A stretch of 8,808 bases of DNA. Source: Fidelibacterota bacterium UBA7303 (lineage in GTDB: Bacteria > Fidelibacterota > Marinisomatia > Marinisomatales > UBA1611). The notes below the pieces were generated by a model. That model searched no databases, was not told the origin of the DNA, and worked only from the letters and a program-made list of their open reading frames with translations. Each line of letters begins with the position of its first letter. Within the stretch, counting starts at the first letter, position 1. Below, in pieces: positions 1 to 8,032 of the stretch. Location of the stretch: the NCBI GenBank assembly GCA_002471805.1, contig DKQR01000163.1, positions 1 to 8,808 on the forward strand. Direction: 5' to 3'. The translations under genes were made by a program, and so were the position numbers.

Positions 1-3000
1 CGCTTGCCCCAGGTTAACAATTCTAGGATGTCACTTTCTGAAAAACCACTTGCCGATTCCAGAATAATATCAAGATCATCCATACCGCCTATAATACGAA
101 GGTTGATGCGTTCATCATCAATGTCTGTATGAGCAACCAGATTCATAATTGGATTAAACCCTTTATTATCAAAAGTGATGTAACCTTGCAATCCTTCAAA
201 ATTATCCTTATAGGAAAATACATTTCCATCCTCCACAAATATTTCACCACCAAAATTCATATCCTGGTTACCCATTTGGTTCAAATTCAATTCGCCGCCA
301 ACTTTAGCATCGATCTGTGTATTTTGAAACAGGGCCTGACCACGAATCGGAATGGTCAAATTATAAACCATCACCGTACCCAATTCCAGCGGGAGTGATT
401 CACCTACATCCGTTGTCAAAAACTCATAAAAAACCTTCGTATCCAATGCTTCTACCATACCCTCGATACTGACTGTATCTTTCCCGGAAATGGCAATGTC
501 TATATTGCCCATTCCGACTATATCTAGAGGAAGTGTCTTAAAGGAAGCTCCACGGGCCTTCACCTTCAAATCGTAGCCCGGTGAAAAAAAATGATTGAAA
601 TCCATAGATCCGGAAACGCTGATATTATTGACTTTTGGTTTTTCAAAATTTGCGCCTGAATGGTAAGCCCGCGCTTTAAAATCTTTAAAAATCAGTTGAT
701 TATTTATCATGTCAGCCTCTCCTCGAATATGAGTGATGGCATCATCGATCAATAAAGTGGATACTGTTCCACGACGAATAGATATTTTCCCGTTCCGCTG
801 GATGGATTCGGCTGGGCCTTCCATGGATAGCTCAATTACAATATCACCGTGAACTGAATCTAAATCAGAAATATAAGGCGAAAGAAAATAAAGGGAATGA
901 AGGTTTCCTTTTGTTTTAAAATCCAATATCCCATCAGGAAAAAAGCTGCCGAAATTTTTTGAACCTATATTAAAATCATAAGGGACCGATCCATTTGCAG
1001 TAATAATTTCATTTCCGCGTATTGAATTAAGTGTATCTACGTGCAAGTGATTACCATCATATGTACCTGATCCCTTTACCTGCCCTAAATATATTATATC
1101 AAAAACCGCATCTGAGATTTGAATATCATAAGAGAATTGGGACTTTTTATCTTTTCCGGAATTTTGGTCTAAATGCAGTGAACCAGTTGCTAATCCGCCT
1201 ATCTTATAAAAATCCGGAACAAAACTGTTGACAAAGGTTAAGGGTAGATTTGTAAATGTTGACTTTAGTAAAATCGGAATATCTTTATTATTATCCTTCA
1301 TGACAGGAATGATCCCGTTGGCCTGCAGTCCCATGGACTGACCGCGGGTCATGGAAATATCATCTATATGCAGCATTCCATCCTTATAAAGAAAAGAAAT
1401 AGCCATTTCGTCAAATGGCTCTCGCATATACATGCCCTTCTTCAAGGAGAGGTCTACATCCAATTCAAATCCATTATTCTTTGTCCGGCCTAATATTTCA
1501 CCAAATACGATTCCGGATATATTTAAACGTTCATCTGATATAAAATGAGAGATAACTGAAGCATCAAAGTTAGACATCTTAATATGTCCCTCAGGGTTAG
1601 AACCGCCAGTGACAATACCCTCCAGGATGCCATCGTTAATATGAAATTCAAATGGGTCAACCCGTATTAATGAATCCGTTAAACTAAAAGAAACCGGACG
1701 AGAATTAACGAGATAATTTTTTTCAAATGCGATCTGAATTCGATCCACCATGTATGAATTCAAACCATCATATTCTCCAGAAAATTGAAAAAAATCATTT
1801 CCCGATTTAAAATGGCAATTTTCGATAACAACCTTTCTATTATCAATGATGGCATCAACTGTACCGCTTTGAAAAGAATTATCTTTCCAGGTACCTTTAC
1901 CCACTTTTAGTCCTACATTGCCCATGTTTGCATTATTTGCAACATCCATTTTTGAATTAAATTCGATTGACTCAAGAAAAAAATTCCCATAAACAATATT
2001 ACTGCAAAGTAGTTCAGCAGTAGCCGACGGAGTGGTATAGGGTCCGCTGATTTGCAATCTGCCTGTAGCTTTTCCAGAATTAAAGTTTCCCGGCCAGAAC
2101 TGGTTTACCAGTTGTATATCTGCATTTTCCAAGTCCGCAATAATATCCAGGTTCTCCGTGGAAAAATCCAATGAGCCGTCCAATGTTAATTGGCTATTTC
2201 CAATAAGGAGCATTGCTGGGCTAGCACTGGTTATAATGCTGTCTTTATAGGATACCTGACCGTGGAAGGAAGTTTCTCCTCCTTCAAAATATTTTGTTTC
2301 CAGGACTTCAAGGGTCAGATCTATCTGTTCCAGGGAACCATTTGGTGTGAGATCGCCATCCAGTATCGCTAATCCTGTTAAATTGGTTGAAATCTCATTA
2401 TCAAGCCAGCGACTCAAATCTAGATTCTCTAAATTAAGGTAACTATTTAATCGCCCACTTTGACTCAATAGTCCACTTATGAGTAACTGAGAGTTTTCCC
2501 CCTGCAATAAGAGGTTTTTCAGAGCCCAGGATTTATTATTAAATTGCTCTAAATTGAACTCACCTACCATATTCAGACCCAAATTATTTGTCAGTGATAA
2601 TTCCCCGGAATAAGTATGGAGATCGGAGTGAAAATCAAAAATACCGGAAAAATTTGAAAATTTGGCTTTTAACGGCAACTTGCTGAATAATTCTTCAGGA
2701 ATCGTAAAATCATCTACCTGGACCTTCCCTTCAATCAGTGAGTTATTATTATCAATAGAAACTGAACCTGTCAAGGGTAAACCCAAAAAAGTACCAATAA
2801 GATTTTTTAATTGAAATTTTGAATCTGAATAGGATAATTCCAATCCCTTGAAGTTCATTTCTTGAAATGGAGTATGAAGCAAATCTACACGAAGTAGATT
2901 AAAAAATATTTCAGGGCTGGTGCCTCCCATCAATTCTCCGGCGATGATTGTTTTGATTTTTATTTCTTTTTTGTCAGATATCATCTCCGCATCACCTGAA

Positions 3001-3413
3001 CAATAAAATGATTTAATATTCAAGGGCATGGATATACCGACATTTTTGATCGCTGCTTTTGATTTAAACTTCAAAATTTCATTTGAAAGATCAAATGAAA
3101 TTGATTCCGCAAATAGCAGATCAAGGGTTGGTAGGCCAAATAAACTTTTAAAGATACCTATATTCATGTCTAGGGTTTGGATGTAAATAGGTTCAAGTTC
3201 TGAATGGATGAGCGTAATATTGGAAAACTGTGTTTTGCCAAGTAAATGTCCCGATATATTTCCTATATCTATTGTCCATCCATGAGGCGAAAGAGTTTCA
3301 TTCGCCCTGTTGATAATGAAATTTTTCCAGACATTTGACTGCAGTAGAATTAAACCGACTGCAATCAGAAGAGCAAAAACTCCCAGTAATGGTTTTTTTG
3401 AACTTTTCACCAT
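1..3413 (-). CDS. tamB: TamB-like translocation and assembly module protein (DUF490 family), 3' end cut by window edge
   Basis: A single open frame runs from the ATG at 3413 to the left edge without a stop, giving 1137 codons; the C-terminus lies outside. Residues about 7-25 form one hydrophobic segment after a basic start (MVKSSKKP), a signal anchor as in TamB. The region after it (IGNISGHLLG) resembles the AsmA/TamB N-terminus. Most of the rest alternates short polar and hydrophobic stretches with many G, N, D and S turns, as expected for the long beta-taco that spans the periplasm. Near residues 1055-1137 the order GGEIFVEDGNVF, then NP, then an I-x-G strand, then SGFSESDILELLTWGK matches the conserved TamB C-terminal domain, whose family pattern ends in an S-x-x-DIL-x-LL-x-G-K/R motif; roughly 100 or more residues should remain. 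Known role: outer-membrane protein assembly with TamA and/or inner-to-outer-membrane phospholipid transport. An in-frame TAA at 3437-3435 makes 3413 the first possible ATG. No Shine-Dalgarno site is visible. Family call is firm; the exact role in this organism is inferred. Confidence 0.88.
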   Translation of the reverse strand, partial: MVKSSKKPLLGVFALLIAVGLILLQSNVWKNFIINRANETLSPHGWTIDIGNISGHLLGKTQFSNITLIHSELEPIYIQTLDMNIGIFKSLFGLPTLDLLFAESISFDLSNEILKFKSKAAIKNVGISMPLNIKSFYCSGDAEMISDKKEIKIKTIIAGELMGGTSPEIFFNLLRVDLLHTPFQEMNFKGLELSYSDSKFQLKNLIGTFLGLPLTGSVSIDNNNSLIEGKVQVDDFTIPEELFSKLPLKAKFSNFSGIFDFHSDLHTYSGELSLTNNLGLNMVGEFNLEQFNNKSWALKNLLLQGENSQLLISGLLSQSGRLNSYLNLENLDLSRWLDNEISTNLTGLAILDGDLTPNGSLEQIDLTLEVLETKYFEGGETSFHGQVSYKDSIITSASPAMLLIGNSQLTLDGSLDFSTENLDIIADLENADIQLVNQFWPGNFNSGKATGRLQISGPYTTPSATAELLCSNIVYGNFFLESIEFNSKMDVANNANMGNVGLKVGKGTWKDNSFQSGTVDAIIDNRKVVIENCHFKSGNDFFQFSGEYDGLNSYMVDRIQIAFEKNYLVNSRPVSFSLTDSLIRVDPFEFHINDGILEGIVTGGSNPEGHIKMSNFDASVISHFISDERLNISGIVFGEILGRTKNNGFELDVDLSLKKGMYMREPFDEMAISFLYKDGMLHIDDISMTRGQSMGLQANGIIPVMKDNNKDIPILLKSTFTNLPLTFVNSFVPDFYKIGGLATGSLHLDQNSGKDKKSQFSYDIQISDAVFDIIYLGQVKGSGTYDGNHLHVDTLNSIRGNEIITANGSVPYDFNIGSKNFGSFFPDGILDFKTKGNLHSLYFLSPYISDLDSVHGDIVIELSMEGPAESIQRNGKISIRRGTVSTLLIDDAITHIRGEADMINNQLIFKDFKARAYHSGANFEKPKVNNISVSGSMDFNHFFSPGYDLKVKARGASFKTLPLDIVGMGNIDIAISGKDTVSIEGMVEALDTKVFYEFLTTDVGESLPLELGTVMVYNLTIPIRGQALFQNTQIDAKVGGELNLNQMGNQDMNFGGEIFVEDGNVFSYKDNFEGLQGYITFDNKGFNPIMNLVAHTDIDDERINLRIIGGMDDLDIILESASGFSESDILELLTWGK

Positions 3414-3460
3414 TCTAACGTTACATAGTGAACATTAAAATAGAAAGTGGGTTCCATATA

Positions 3461-3489
3461 AAAAAAAACGCCCGGATGGGCGCTTTTTT
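3461..3489 (-). terminator. Rho-independent terminator after dnaK
   Basis: On the minus strand an A-run leads into the stem CGCCC, loop ATCC, stem GGGCG, followed by eight T (3468-3461). A G.U pair and A-U pairs extend the stem on both sides. It starts about 25 bases after the dnaK stop codon. Because the plus strand also has six T after the stem, it could work in both directions, although no plus-strand gene approaches it. It separates dnaK from the tamB-like gene, whose start lies about 48 bases further on. Confidence 0.9.
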
Positions 3490-3514
3490 ATTCTTAAAGG
3501 TTACGATATTTATA

Positions 3515-5419
3515 TTAATCAACCACCTCAAAATCCGCATCTTCAATTTCACCCTCTTTCTTGTCTTGCCCTTTTTTGCCACTATCAGGCTCAGAAGTTC
3601 CAGCATCAGTTTTTTCTGTTTTGGCCGCATCATACATTTTAGATGCAACGGTGCTCCAGGCAGCATTCAGCTGCTCCATTGCTGATTTCATACTTTCCAC
3701 GTTACCACTGTCTTTTGCTTTCTTGAGCGCTTCAACTTTTTCATTTAATGATTTTTCTTCAGTATCATCCAGTTTATCGCCTTGTTCTTTAATGTTTTTT
3801 TCTATTTCATAAATAAGATGTTCAACCTGATTGGTAACATCAATTGCCTCTCGCTTTTCTTTATCATCCTGTTCATGCTTTTTGGCATCATTGACCATTT
3901 TATCAATATCAGATTCAGACAGACCGCTGGATGCTTCAATCCGGATACTTTGCTCTTTTCCAGTAGCCTTATCTTTCGCATTGACATTCAAAATACCATT
4001 TGCGTCTATATCAAAGGAGACTTCTATCTGAGGAATCCCCCGTGGTGCAGGAGGGATATCTGCTAGGTGAAATCGGCCAATTGTTTTATTATCAACAGCC
4101 ATTTCACGTTCGCCCTGCAACACATGGATTTCTACAGTTGTCTGATTATCTGCAGCGGTACTGAAAACCTGTGATTTTTTTGTGGGAATAGTTGTATTTC
4201 GTTCGATTAACTTTGTACTGACGTTACCCAGAGTTTCAATACCCAGTGATAGGGGAGTTACATCAAGCAGCAGGATATCATCGACATCTCCCGCCAAGAC
4301 ACCGCCCTGTATTGCAGCACCTAAGGCTACAACTTCATCTGGATTCACACTGTGGTTTGGTTCTTTATTAAAAATTTCTTTGACTTTTTCTCGGATTTTA
4401 GGGATCCTGGATGATCCGCCAACCAAAATAACTTCATTGATATCGTCTGGGGAAAGACCGGCATCCTTTAAGGCTTGGACACAAGGATTAATAGTACGTG
4501 CTACAAGGGCACTGACCAGTTCCTCGAATTTTGCCCTTGTCAGTGACAAATTAAGATGTTTTGGCCCTGAGGAATCCGCGGTAATGAATGGCAGATTTAT
4601 ATCAGTTTGTTTAGAAGATGAGAGTTCTTTTTTTGCTGTTTCAGCTGCTTCTTTCAGACGCTGTAGTGCCATAGGGTCCTTGCGCAGGTCAATGCCATCG
4701 GATTTATTGAATTCATCCGCGATCCAATTAATGACTTTCTGGTCAAAATCATCTCCGCCTAAGTGACCATCACCATTGGAAGATTTCACTTCAAAGACAC
4801 CATCTCCCAATTCAAGGATTGATATATCAAATGTACCGCCACCCAGATCAAAGACTGCAATTTTTTCATCATTTTTCTTATCAAGGCCGTAGGCCAATGC
4901 TGCTGCCGTAGGTTCATTAATAATTCTTTGTACGTTTAAACCTGCGATTTTACCTGCATCTTTGGTTGCCTGGCGCTGGGAATCATTAAAATACGCAGGC
5001 ACCGTGATTACAGCATCCGACACTTTTGTGCCTAAATATTCTTCAGCCTGCTGTTTCAATTTCTGAAGTATCATGGCACTAATTTCCGGTGGAGTGTATT
5101 CTTTATCACCAGCATTTACAATAACGGCACCACTAGAATTTTTATCCACTTTATAAGGAACCTCTTCAATTTCTGTACCGACCTCGTCGAACATTCTACC
5201 CATAAATCTTTTGATGGAAAACACCGTATTCTCCGGGTTGGTTACTGCCTGGCGTTTTGCTGCTTGACCCACAAGACGCTCCCCATCTTTGGCAAAGCCC
5301 ACAATAGATGGCGTTGTTCGACCGCCTTCCGGATTATTGATAACAGCAGGTTCACCGCCCTCTAAGACGGCAACACATGAATTAGTAGTTCCAAGGTCAA
5401 TTCCAATAATTTTGGCCAT
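3515..5419 (-). CDS. dnaK: Molecular chaperone DnaK (Hsp70)
   Basis: Cytoplasmic ATP-driven chaperone that binds hydrophobic stretches of unfolded proteins and works with DnaJ and GrpE. The 634-residue protein is full length for bacterial DnaK. The ATPase domain has the phosphate-1 motif IDLGTTNSCV (7-16), the catalytic lysine K70 (SIKRF), phosphate-2 FDLGGGTFDIS (190-200) with T196 at the autophosphorylation position, and the adenosine motif ILVGGSSRIP (331-340). The interdomain linker is ILLLD (382-386). The substrate-binding beta domain follows to about 500, then a charged helical lid (about 505-600), then a disordered K/E/G/D tail ending DADFEVVD. The start gives the canonical MAKIIGIDLG and has an AAGGAA ribosome site 5 bases upstream. 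Neither grpE nor dnaJ is adjacent; its neighbours are clpC upstream and a terminator downstream. No CIRCE repeat is present, so regulation by HrcA through that element is not supported here. Confidence 0.98.
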   Translation of the reverse strand: MAKIIGIDLGTTNSCVAVLEGGEPAVINNPEGGRTTPSIVGFAKDGERLVGQAAKRQAVTNPENTVFSIKRFMGRMFDEVGTEIEEVPYKVDKNSSGAVIVNAGDKEYTPPEISAMILQKLKQQAEEYLGTKVSDAVITVPAYFNDSQRQATKDAGKIAGLNVQRIINEPTAAALAYGLDKKNDEKIAVFDLGGGTFDISILELGDGVFEVKSSNGDGHLGGDDFDQKVINWIADEFNKSDGIDLRKDPMALQRLKEAAETAKKELSSSKQTDINLPFITADSSGPKHLNLSLTRAKFEELVSALVARTINPCVQALKDAGLSPDDINEVILVGGSSRIPKIREKVKEIFNKEPNHSVNPDEVVALGAAIQGGVLAGDVDDILLLDVTPLSLGIETLGNVSTKLIERNTTIPTKKSQVFSTAADNQTTVEIHVLQGEREMAVDNKTIGRFHLADIPPAPRGIPQIEVSFDIDANGILNVNAKDKATGKEQSIRIEASSGLSESDIDKMVNDAKKHEQDDKEKREAIDVTNQVEHLIYEIEKNIKEQGDKLDDTEEKSLNEKVEALKKAKDSGNVESMKSAMEQLNAAWSTVASKMYDAAKTEKTDAGTSEPDSGKKGQDKKEGEIEDADFEVVD

Positions 5420-5424
5420 TTCTG

Positions 5425-5430
5425 TTCCTT
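5425..5430 (-). promoter_or_regulatory. Ribosome binding site of dnaK
   Basis: Reads AAGGAA on the minus strand, 5 bases before the ATG at 5419. It is the clearest Shine-Dalgarno site in the window together with that of lolD, and it confirms the canonical DnaK start. clpC and the tamB-like gene lack such a site. Confidence 0.75.
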
Positions 5431-5453
5431 AATGGTAAAAAAAATAAATGCTG

Positions 5454-5472
5454 ATGAATAGTTACCATTCAT
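5454..5472. promoter_or_regulatory. Imperfect 19-bp palindrome upstream of dnaK (candidate operator)
   Basis: The half sites ATGAAT and ATTCAT flank a 7-base centre that itself is nearly symmetrical; eight of nine base pairs around the central base are complementary. It ends 35 bases before the dnaK start codon. This size and placement would suit a dimeric repressor or activator. On the transcript the same bases could form a short stem (the one mismatch becomes a G.U pair) followed a few bases later by a run of eight T, so a weak terminator for clpC is the alternative. It does not match CIRCE. No convincing -35/-10 pair could be assigned around it. Confidence 0.35.
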
Positions 5473-5495
5473 AGACAAGGAACATACCACCTGAA

Positions 5496-5510
5496 ATATT
5501 CATGCAATAT
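5496..5510. repeat. Short AT-rich inverted repeat ATATT-N5-AATAT
   Basis: Two perfectly complementary 5-base arms around a 5-base centre lie in the clpC-dnaK gap. Such a short AT-only repeat can occur by chance in AT-rich spacer DNA. It could be part of a promoter region for dnaK, but nothing else supports that. Confidence 0.15.
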
Positions 5511-5553
5511 GGCGCATATAATAGATTTATCGTCCTATTTGGCAGATATAATA

Positions 5554-8025
5554 TTAGTCAGGCGATAATTTGGTAGGTTTCCTTTTTGAATATTGCTTTT
5601 GTTGGTAATCAAATTTAAGCTGCTGTTTAATCGCCTCTACCTTAATGATCGTTCCTTTCTTGAAAACCTGCTTCAACAGCATTTCAGAAATGGGGTCTTC
5701 CAGGGAACGCTGAATTTCTCGCCTTAGAGGCCTTACTCCAAATTCGGGGTCATATCCTTTCTTGGCTATTAATTTTTTCGCATTTTTTGATATTTTTAAT
5801 CTCAATCCCAGTTTCCCAAGATTATGATTCAAATCAGATAGCTGAAGATCGATAATATCAAAGACATTTTGTTCACTTAAGGCATGAAATACAATTGATT
5901 CATCAATACGATTGAATAGTTCAGGAGAAAATAACTTCTGTACCTGATCCATCAGGCTGGCTTGCATTTCCTTGTATTTTTCATCAGAGCTGCTTTCGGG
6001 GCCAAAACCTAAACCACCTTTTTTCAAACTTTTAGAACCCATGTTGGAGGTCATGATCAGAATCGTATTTCTAAAATCAACTTTTCTCCCCAGCCCATCC
6101 GTCAAAACACCCTCATCAAATACCTGCAGCAGGATATTGAATAGGTCAGGATGAGCTTTTTCAATCTCATCAAGCAGAACTACCGAATAGGGATTTCGTC
6201 GCACTTTTTCCGTCAATTCCCCTCCCTCTTCATGCCCCACATATCCAGGCGGAGCACCGATCAAACGGGAAATGGCAAAACGTTCTGTAAATTCAGTCAT
6301 ATCGACTTTGATCAGGGCTTGATTATGTGGAAAAAGGTATTTTGCCAATACTTTTGCCAACTCAGTTTTCCCCACTCCGGTAGGGCCTAAAAACAGGAAA
6401 ACTCCAATTGGTTTTATTGGATTTTTTAATCCTGTTCTCGCACGGCGTATTGCCTTGGATAAACTGGTAATTGCTTCATCCTGACCAACAATATGCGTAC
6501 TGAGTTCATTGGCAAGCAGTAGTAGTTTTTTACTTTCAGATTCAGCTACCTTGGATACTGGAATTCCCGTCATCAGGGAAACAACATCTGCAATATGGTC
6601 TTCATTAAGTTCAACAGAGATATTTCCCTCAGACTTTTGCCATATTTGTTGAGCAGTGGACAATTTTTCCAGGAGTTTTTTTTCCTTATCACGTAAAATA
6701 GCTGCTTGTTCAAACAGTTGGTCTGATACTTTTAATTCTTTTTCTTCTCTGGTCTTCTGCAACTCATCCTCAACATTTAAAATGTCCTGTGGAACCTCCA
6801 AATTATACATATGCGCTCTGGCACCGGCCTCATCCATAACATCGATAGCTTTATCGGGCAAGAATTTATCTGAGATGTATCGATCTGAGAGATGAACACA
6901 GGTCTCAATGGCGTTATCTGTATAGATTACTTTATGATGCTCCTCATATTTTTCTTTTAAACCGTTAAGTATATCGATGGATTCAGTCAGGGAAGGTGGA
7001 TTGATTGTAATTTTTTGGAATCGACGATCCAGTGCACCATCCTTTTCAATATATTTTCTGTATTCATCCATTGTGGTGGCTCCAATACAATGGATATCTC
7101 CGCGGGCTAAAGATGGTTTGAACATATTGGATGCATCTAGGGAACCAGATGCACCTCCGGCACCAACCAAAGTATGAATTTCATCAATAAAAATAATTAC
7201 GTTGTCACTTATTTCCAGTTCCGCCATAACACTTTTCAATCTTTCTTCAAACTGGCCTCTGTATTTTGTACCTGCAACTAAAGCAGCAAGATCCAGGGAG
7301 AGAATGCGCTGATGGTGTAAGACCCGGGGTACAATTTTCCTGATGATTCTCTGAGCTAAACCCTCAATAATAGCTGTTTTCCCCACACCAGGTTCGCCAA
7401 TCAATACTGGATTATTCTTTTTTCTCCTGGTTAATATCTGGGCCACACGTTCAATTTCCGGTTCCCGGCCGATCACAGGATCCAGTTTACCTTTCCGAGC
7501 CAAATCTGTAATTTCCCGGGAAAAATGATCTAATGTAGGTGTTTTACTTTTGGAAGATGGTTCGGGGGTATAAGGAGTGCCGGAAATCTCTTCTTCCGTA
7601 CTAGTTTGAATCAAATCATTGATAGTATCATAGTCAAGCGAGAATGATTTTAATACTTCACAGGCGATTCCTTCTTTCTCTTTCAGCATGGCTAGAAAAA
7701 GATGTTCATCGTCCGCAATTGTATCACCGCGAGTGGATGCTTCACCAAATGCATTACGTAAAACTCGTTCTGCTCTTCGCGTTAAGGGCAAGTGCCCCAA
7801 GGTCATAGTCCCTCCAGCAGATTTGATCATATCCTCAATCATGGCAACCATTTCTATAGGATCTACATCATAAACATCCAGTACTTTTTTTGATAAGCCA
7901 TTCTTTCCTTTTAATAGACCTAAAAGTAGATGCTCAGAACCAACATAGCTGTGCCCAAGACGAATTGCTTCTTCTTTTGATTGTTTTATAATTCGTTGGA
8001 CGCGCTTTGAAAAATTTTCTTTCAT
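5554..8025 (-). CDS. clpC: ATP-dependent Clp protease ATP-binding subunit ClpC
   Basis: Hexameric AAA+ unfoldase that feeds substrates to the ClpP peptidase in the cytoplasm. At 823 residues it has family length. Two Clp N-terminal repeats cover about 1-70 and 80-143, followed by a Pro/Ser/Thr-rich linker (146-163). The first AAA+ domain has Walker A GEPGVGKT (210-217), pore loop KYRG (254-257), Walker B IIFIDE (277-282) and paired arginines R334/R335. A short middle domain (about 415-460) contains a UVR-like helix (FEQAAILRDKEKKL), which marks ClpC and excludes ClpB, whose middle domain is much longer. The second AAA+ domain has Walker A GPTGVGKT (547-554), pore loop GYVG (594-597), Walker B VVLLDE (615-620), the ClpP-docking loop LGF (672-674), FNRID (704-708) and sensor-2 GVRPLRR (763-769). 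The tail after about 797 is rich in K and Q. The gene begins 7 bases after the lolD stop with no Shine-Dalgarno site, so it is probably translated by coupling from lolD. No ctsR, mcsA, mcsB or clpP is adjacent. Confidence 0.97.
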   Translation of the reverse strand: MKENFSKRVQRIIKQSKEEAIRLGHSYVGSEHLLLGLLKGKNGLSKKVLDVYDVDPIEMVAMIEDMIKSAGGTMTLGHLPLTRRAERVLRNAFGEASTRGDTIADDEHLFLAMLKEKEGIACEVLKSFSLDYDTINDLIQTSTEEEISGTPYTPEPSSKSKTPTLDHFSREITDLARKGKLDPVIGREPEIERVAQILTRRKKNNPVLIGEPGVGKTAIIEGLAQRIIRKIVPRVLHHQRILSLDLAALVAGTKYRGQFEERLKSVMAELEISDNVIIFIDEIHTLVGAGGASGSLDASNMFKPSLARGDIHCIGATTMDEYRKYIEKDGALDRRFQKITINPPSLTESIDILNGLKEKYEEHHKVIYTDNAIETCVHLSDRYISDKFLPDKAIDVMDEAGARAHMYNLEVPQDILNVEDELQKTREEKELKVSDQLFEQAAILRDKEKKLLEKLSTAQQIWQKSEGNISVELNEDHIADVVSLMTGIPVSKVAESESKKLLLLANELSTHIVGQDEAITSLSKAIRRARTGLKNPIKPIGVFLFLGPTGVGKTELAKVLAKYLFPHNQALIKVDMTEFTERFAISRLIGAPPGYVGHEEGGELTEKVRRNPYSVVLLDEIEKAHPDLFNILLQVFDEGVLTDGLGRKVDFRNTILIMTSNMGSKSLKKGGLGFGPESSSDEKYKEMQASLMDQVQKLFSPELFNRIDESIVFHALSEQNVFDIIDLQLSDLNHNLGKLGLRLKISKNAKKLIAKKGYDPEFGVRPLRREIQRSLEDPISEMLLKQVFKKGTIIKVEAIKQQLKFDYQQKQYSKRKPTKLSPD

Positions 8026-8032
8026 ATTTTAT

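Noticed and set aside
129..398. Plus-strand open frame of 89 codons opposite the tamB-like gene, and similar ones at 1031 and 2190
   Set aside because: Each lies wholly within the minus-strand tamB-like frame, which has clear family motifs; the translations resemble no protein I recognise.
3421..3685. Small open frames on both strands over the dnaK 3' end and terminator
   Set aside because: They overlap dnaK in other frames, run through the terminator, have low-complexity K- or F-rich translations and no ribosome site.
4182..4766. Open frame of 194 codons on the plus strand inside dnaK
   Set aside because: It lies antisense to a strongly conserved part of the dnaK ATPase domain, shows no recognisable domain, and long antisense frames opposite dnaK are a known codon-bias artefact.
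5420..5553. Possible sigma70 promoters for dnaK (for example TTGCAT with TATGTT, or TATTAT near 5520)
   Set aside because: Spacers are too short or the -35 hexamers match poorly; in AT-rich DNA such pairs arise by chance, so none is annotated.
5554..8025. ClpB disaggregase as the identity of the two-domain AAA+ protein
   Set aside because: The middle domain is short and UVR-like, and a ClpP-docking LGF loop is present, which fits ClpC and not ClpB.
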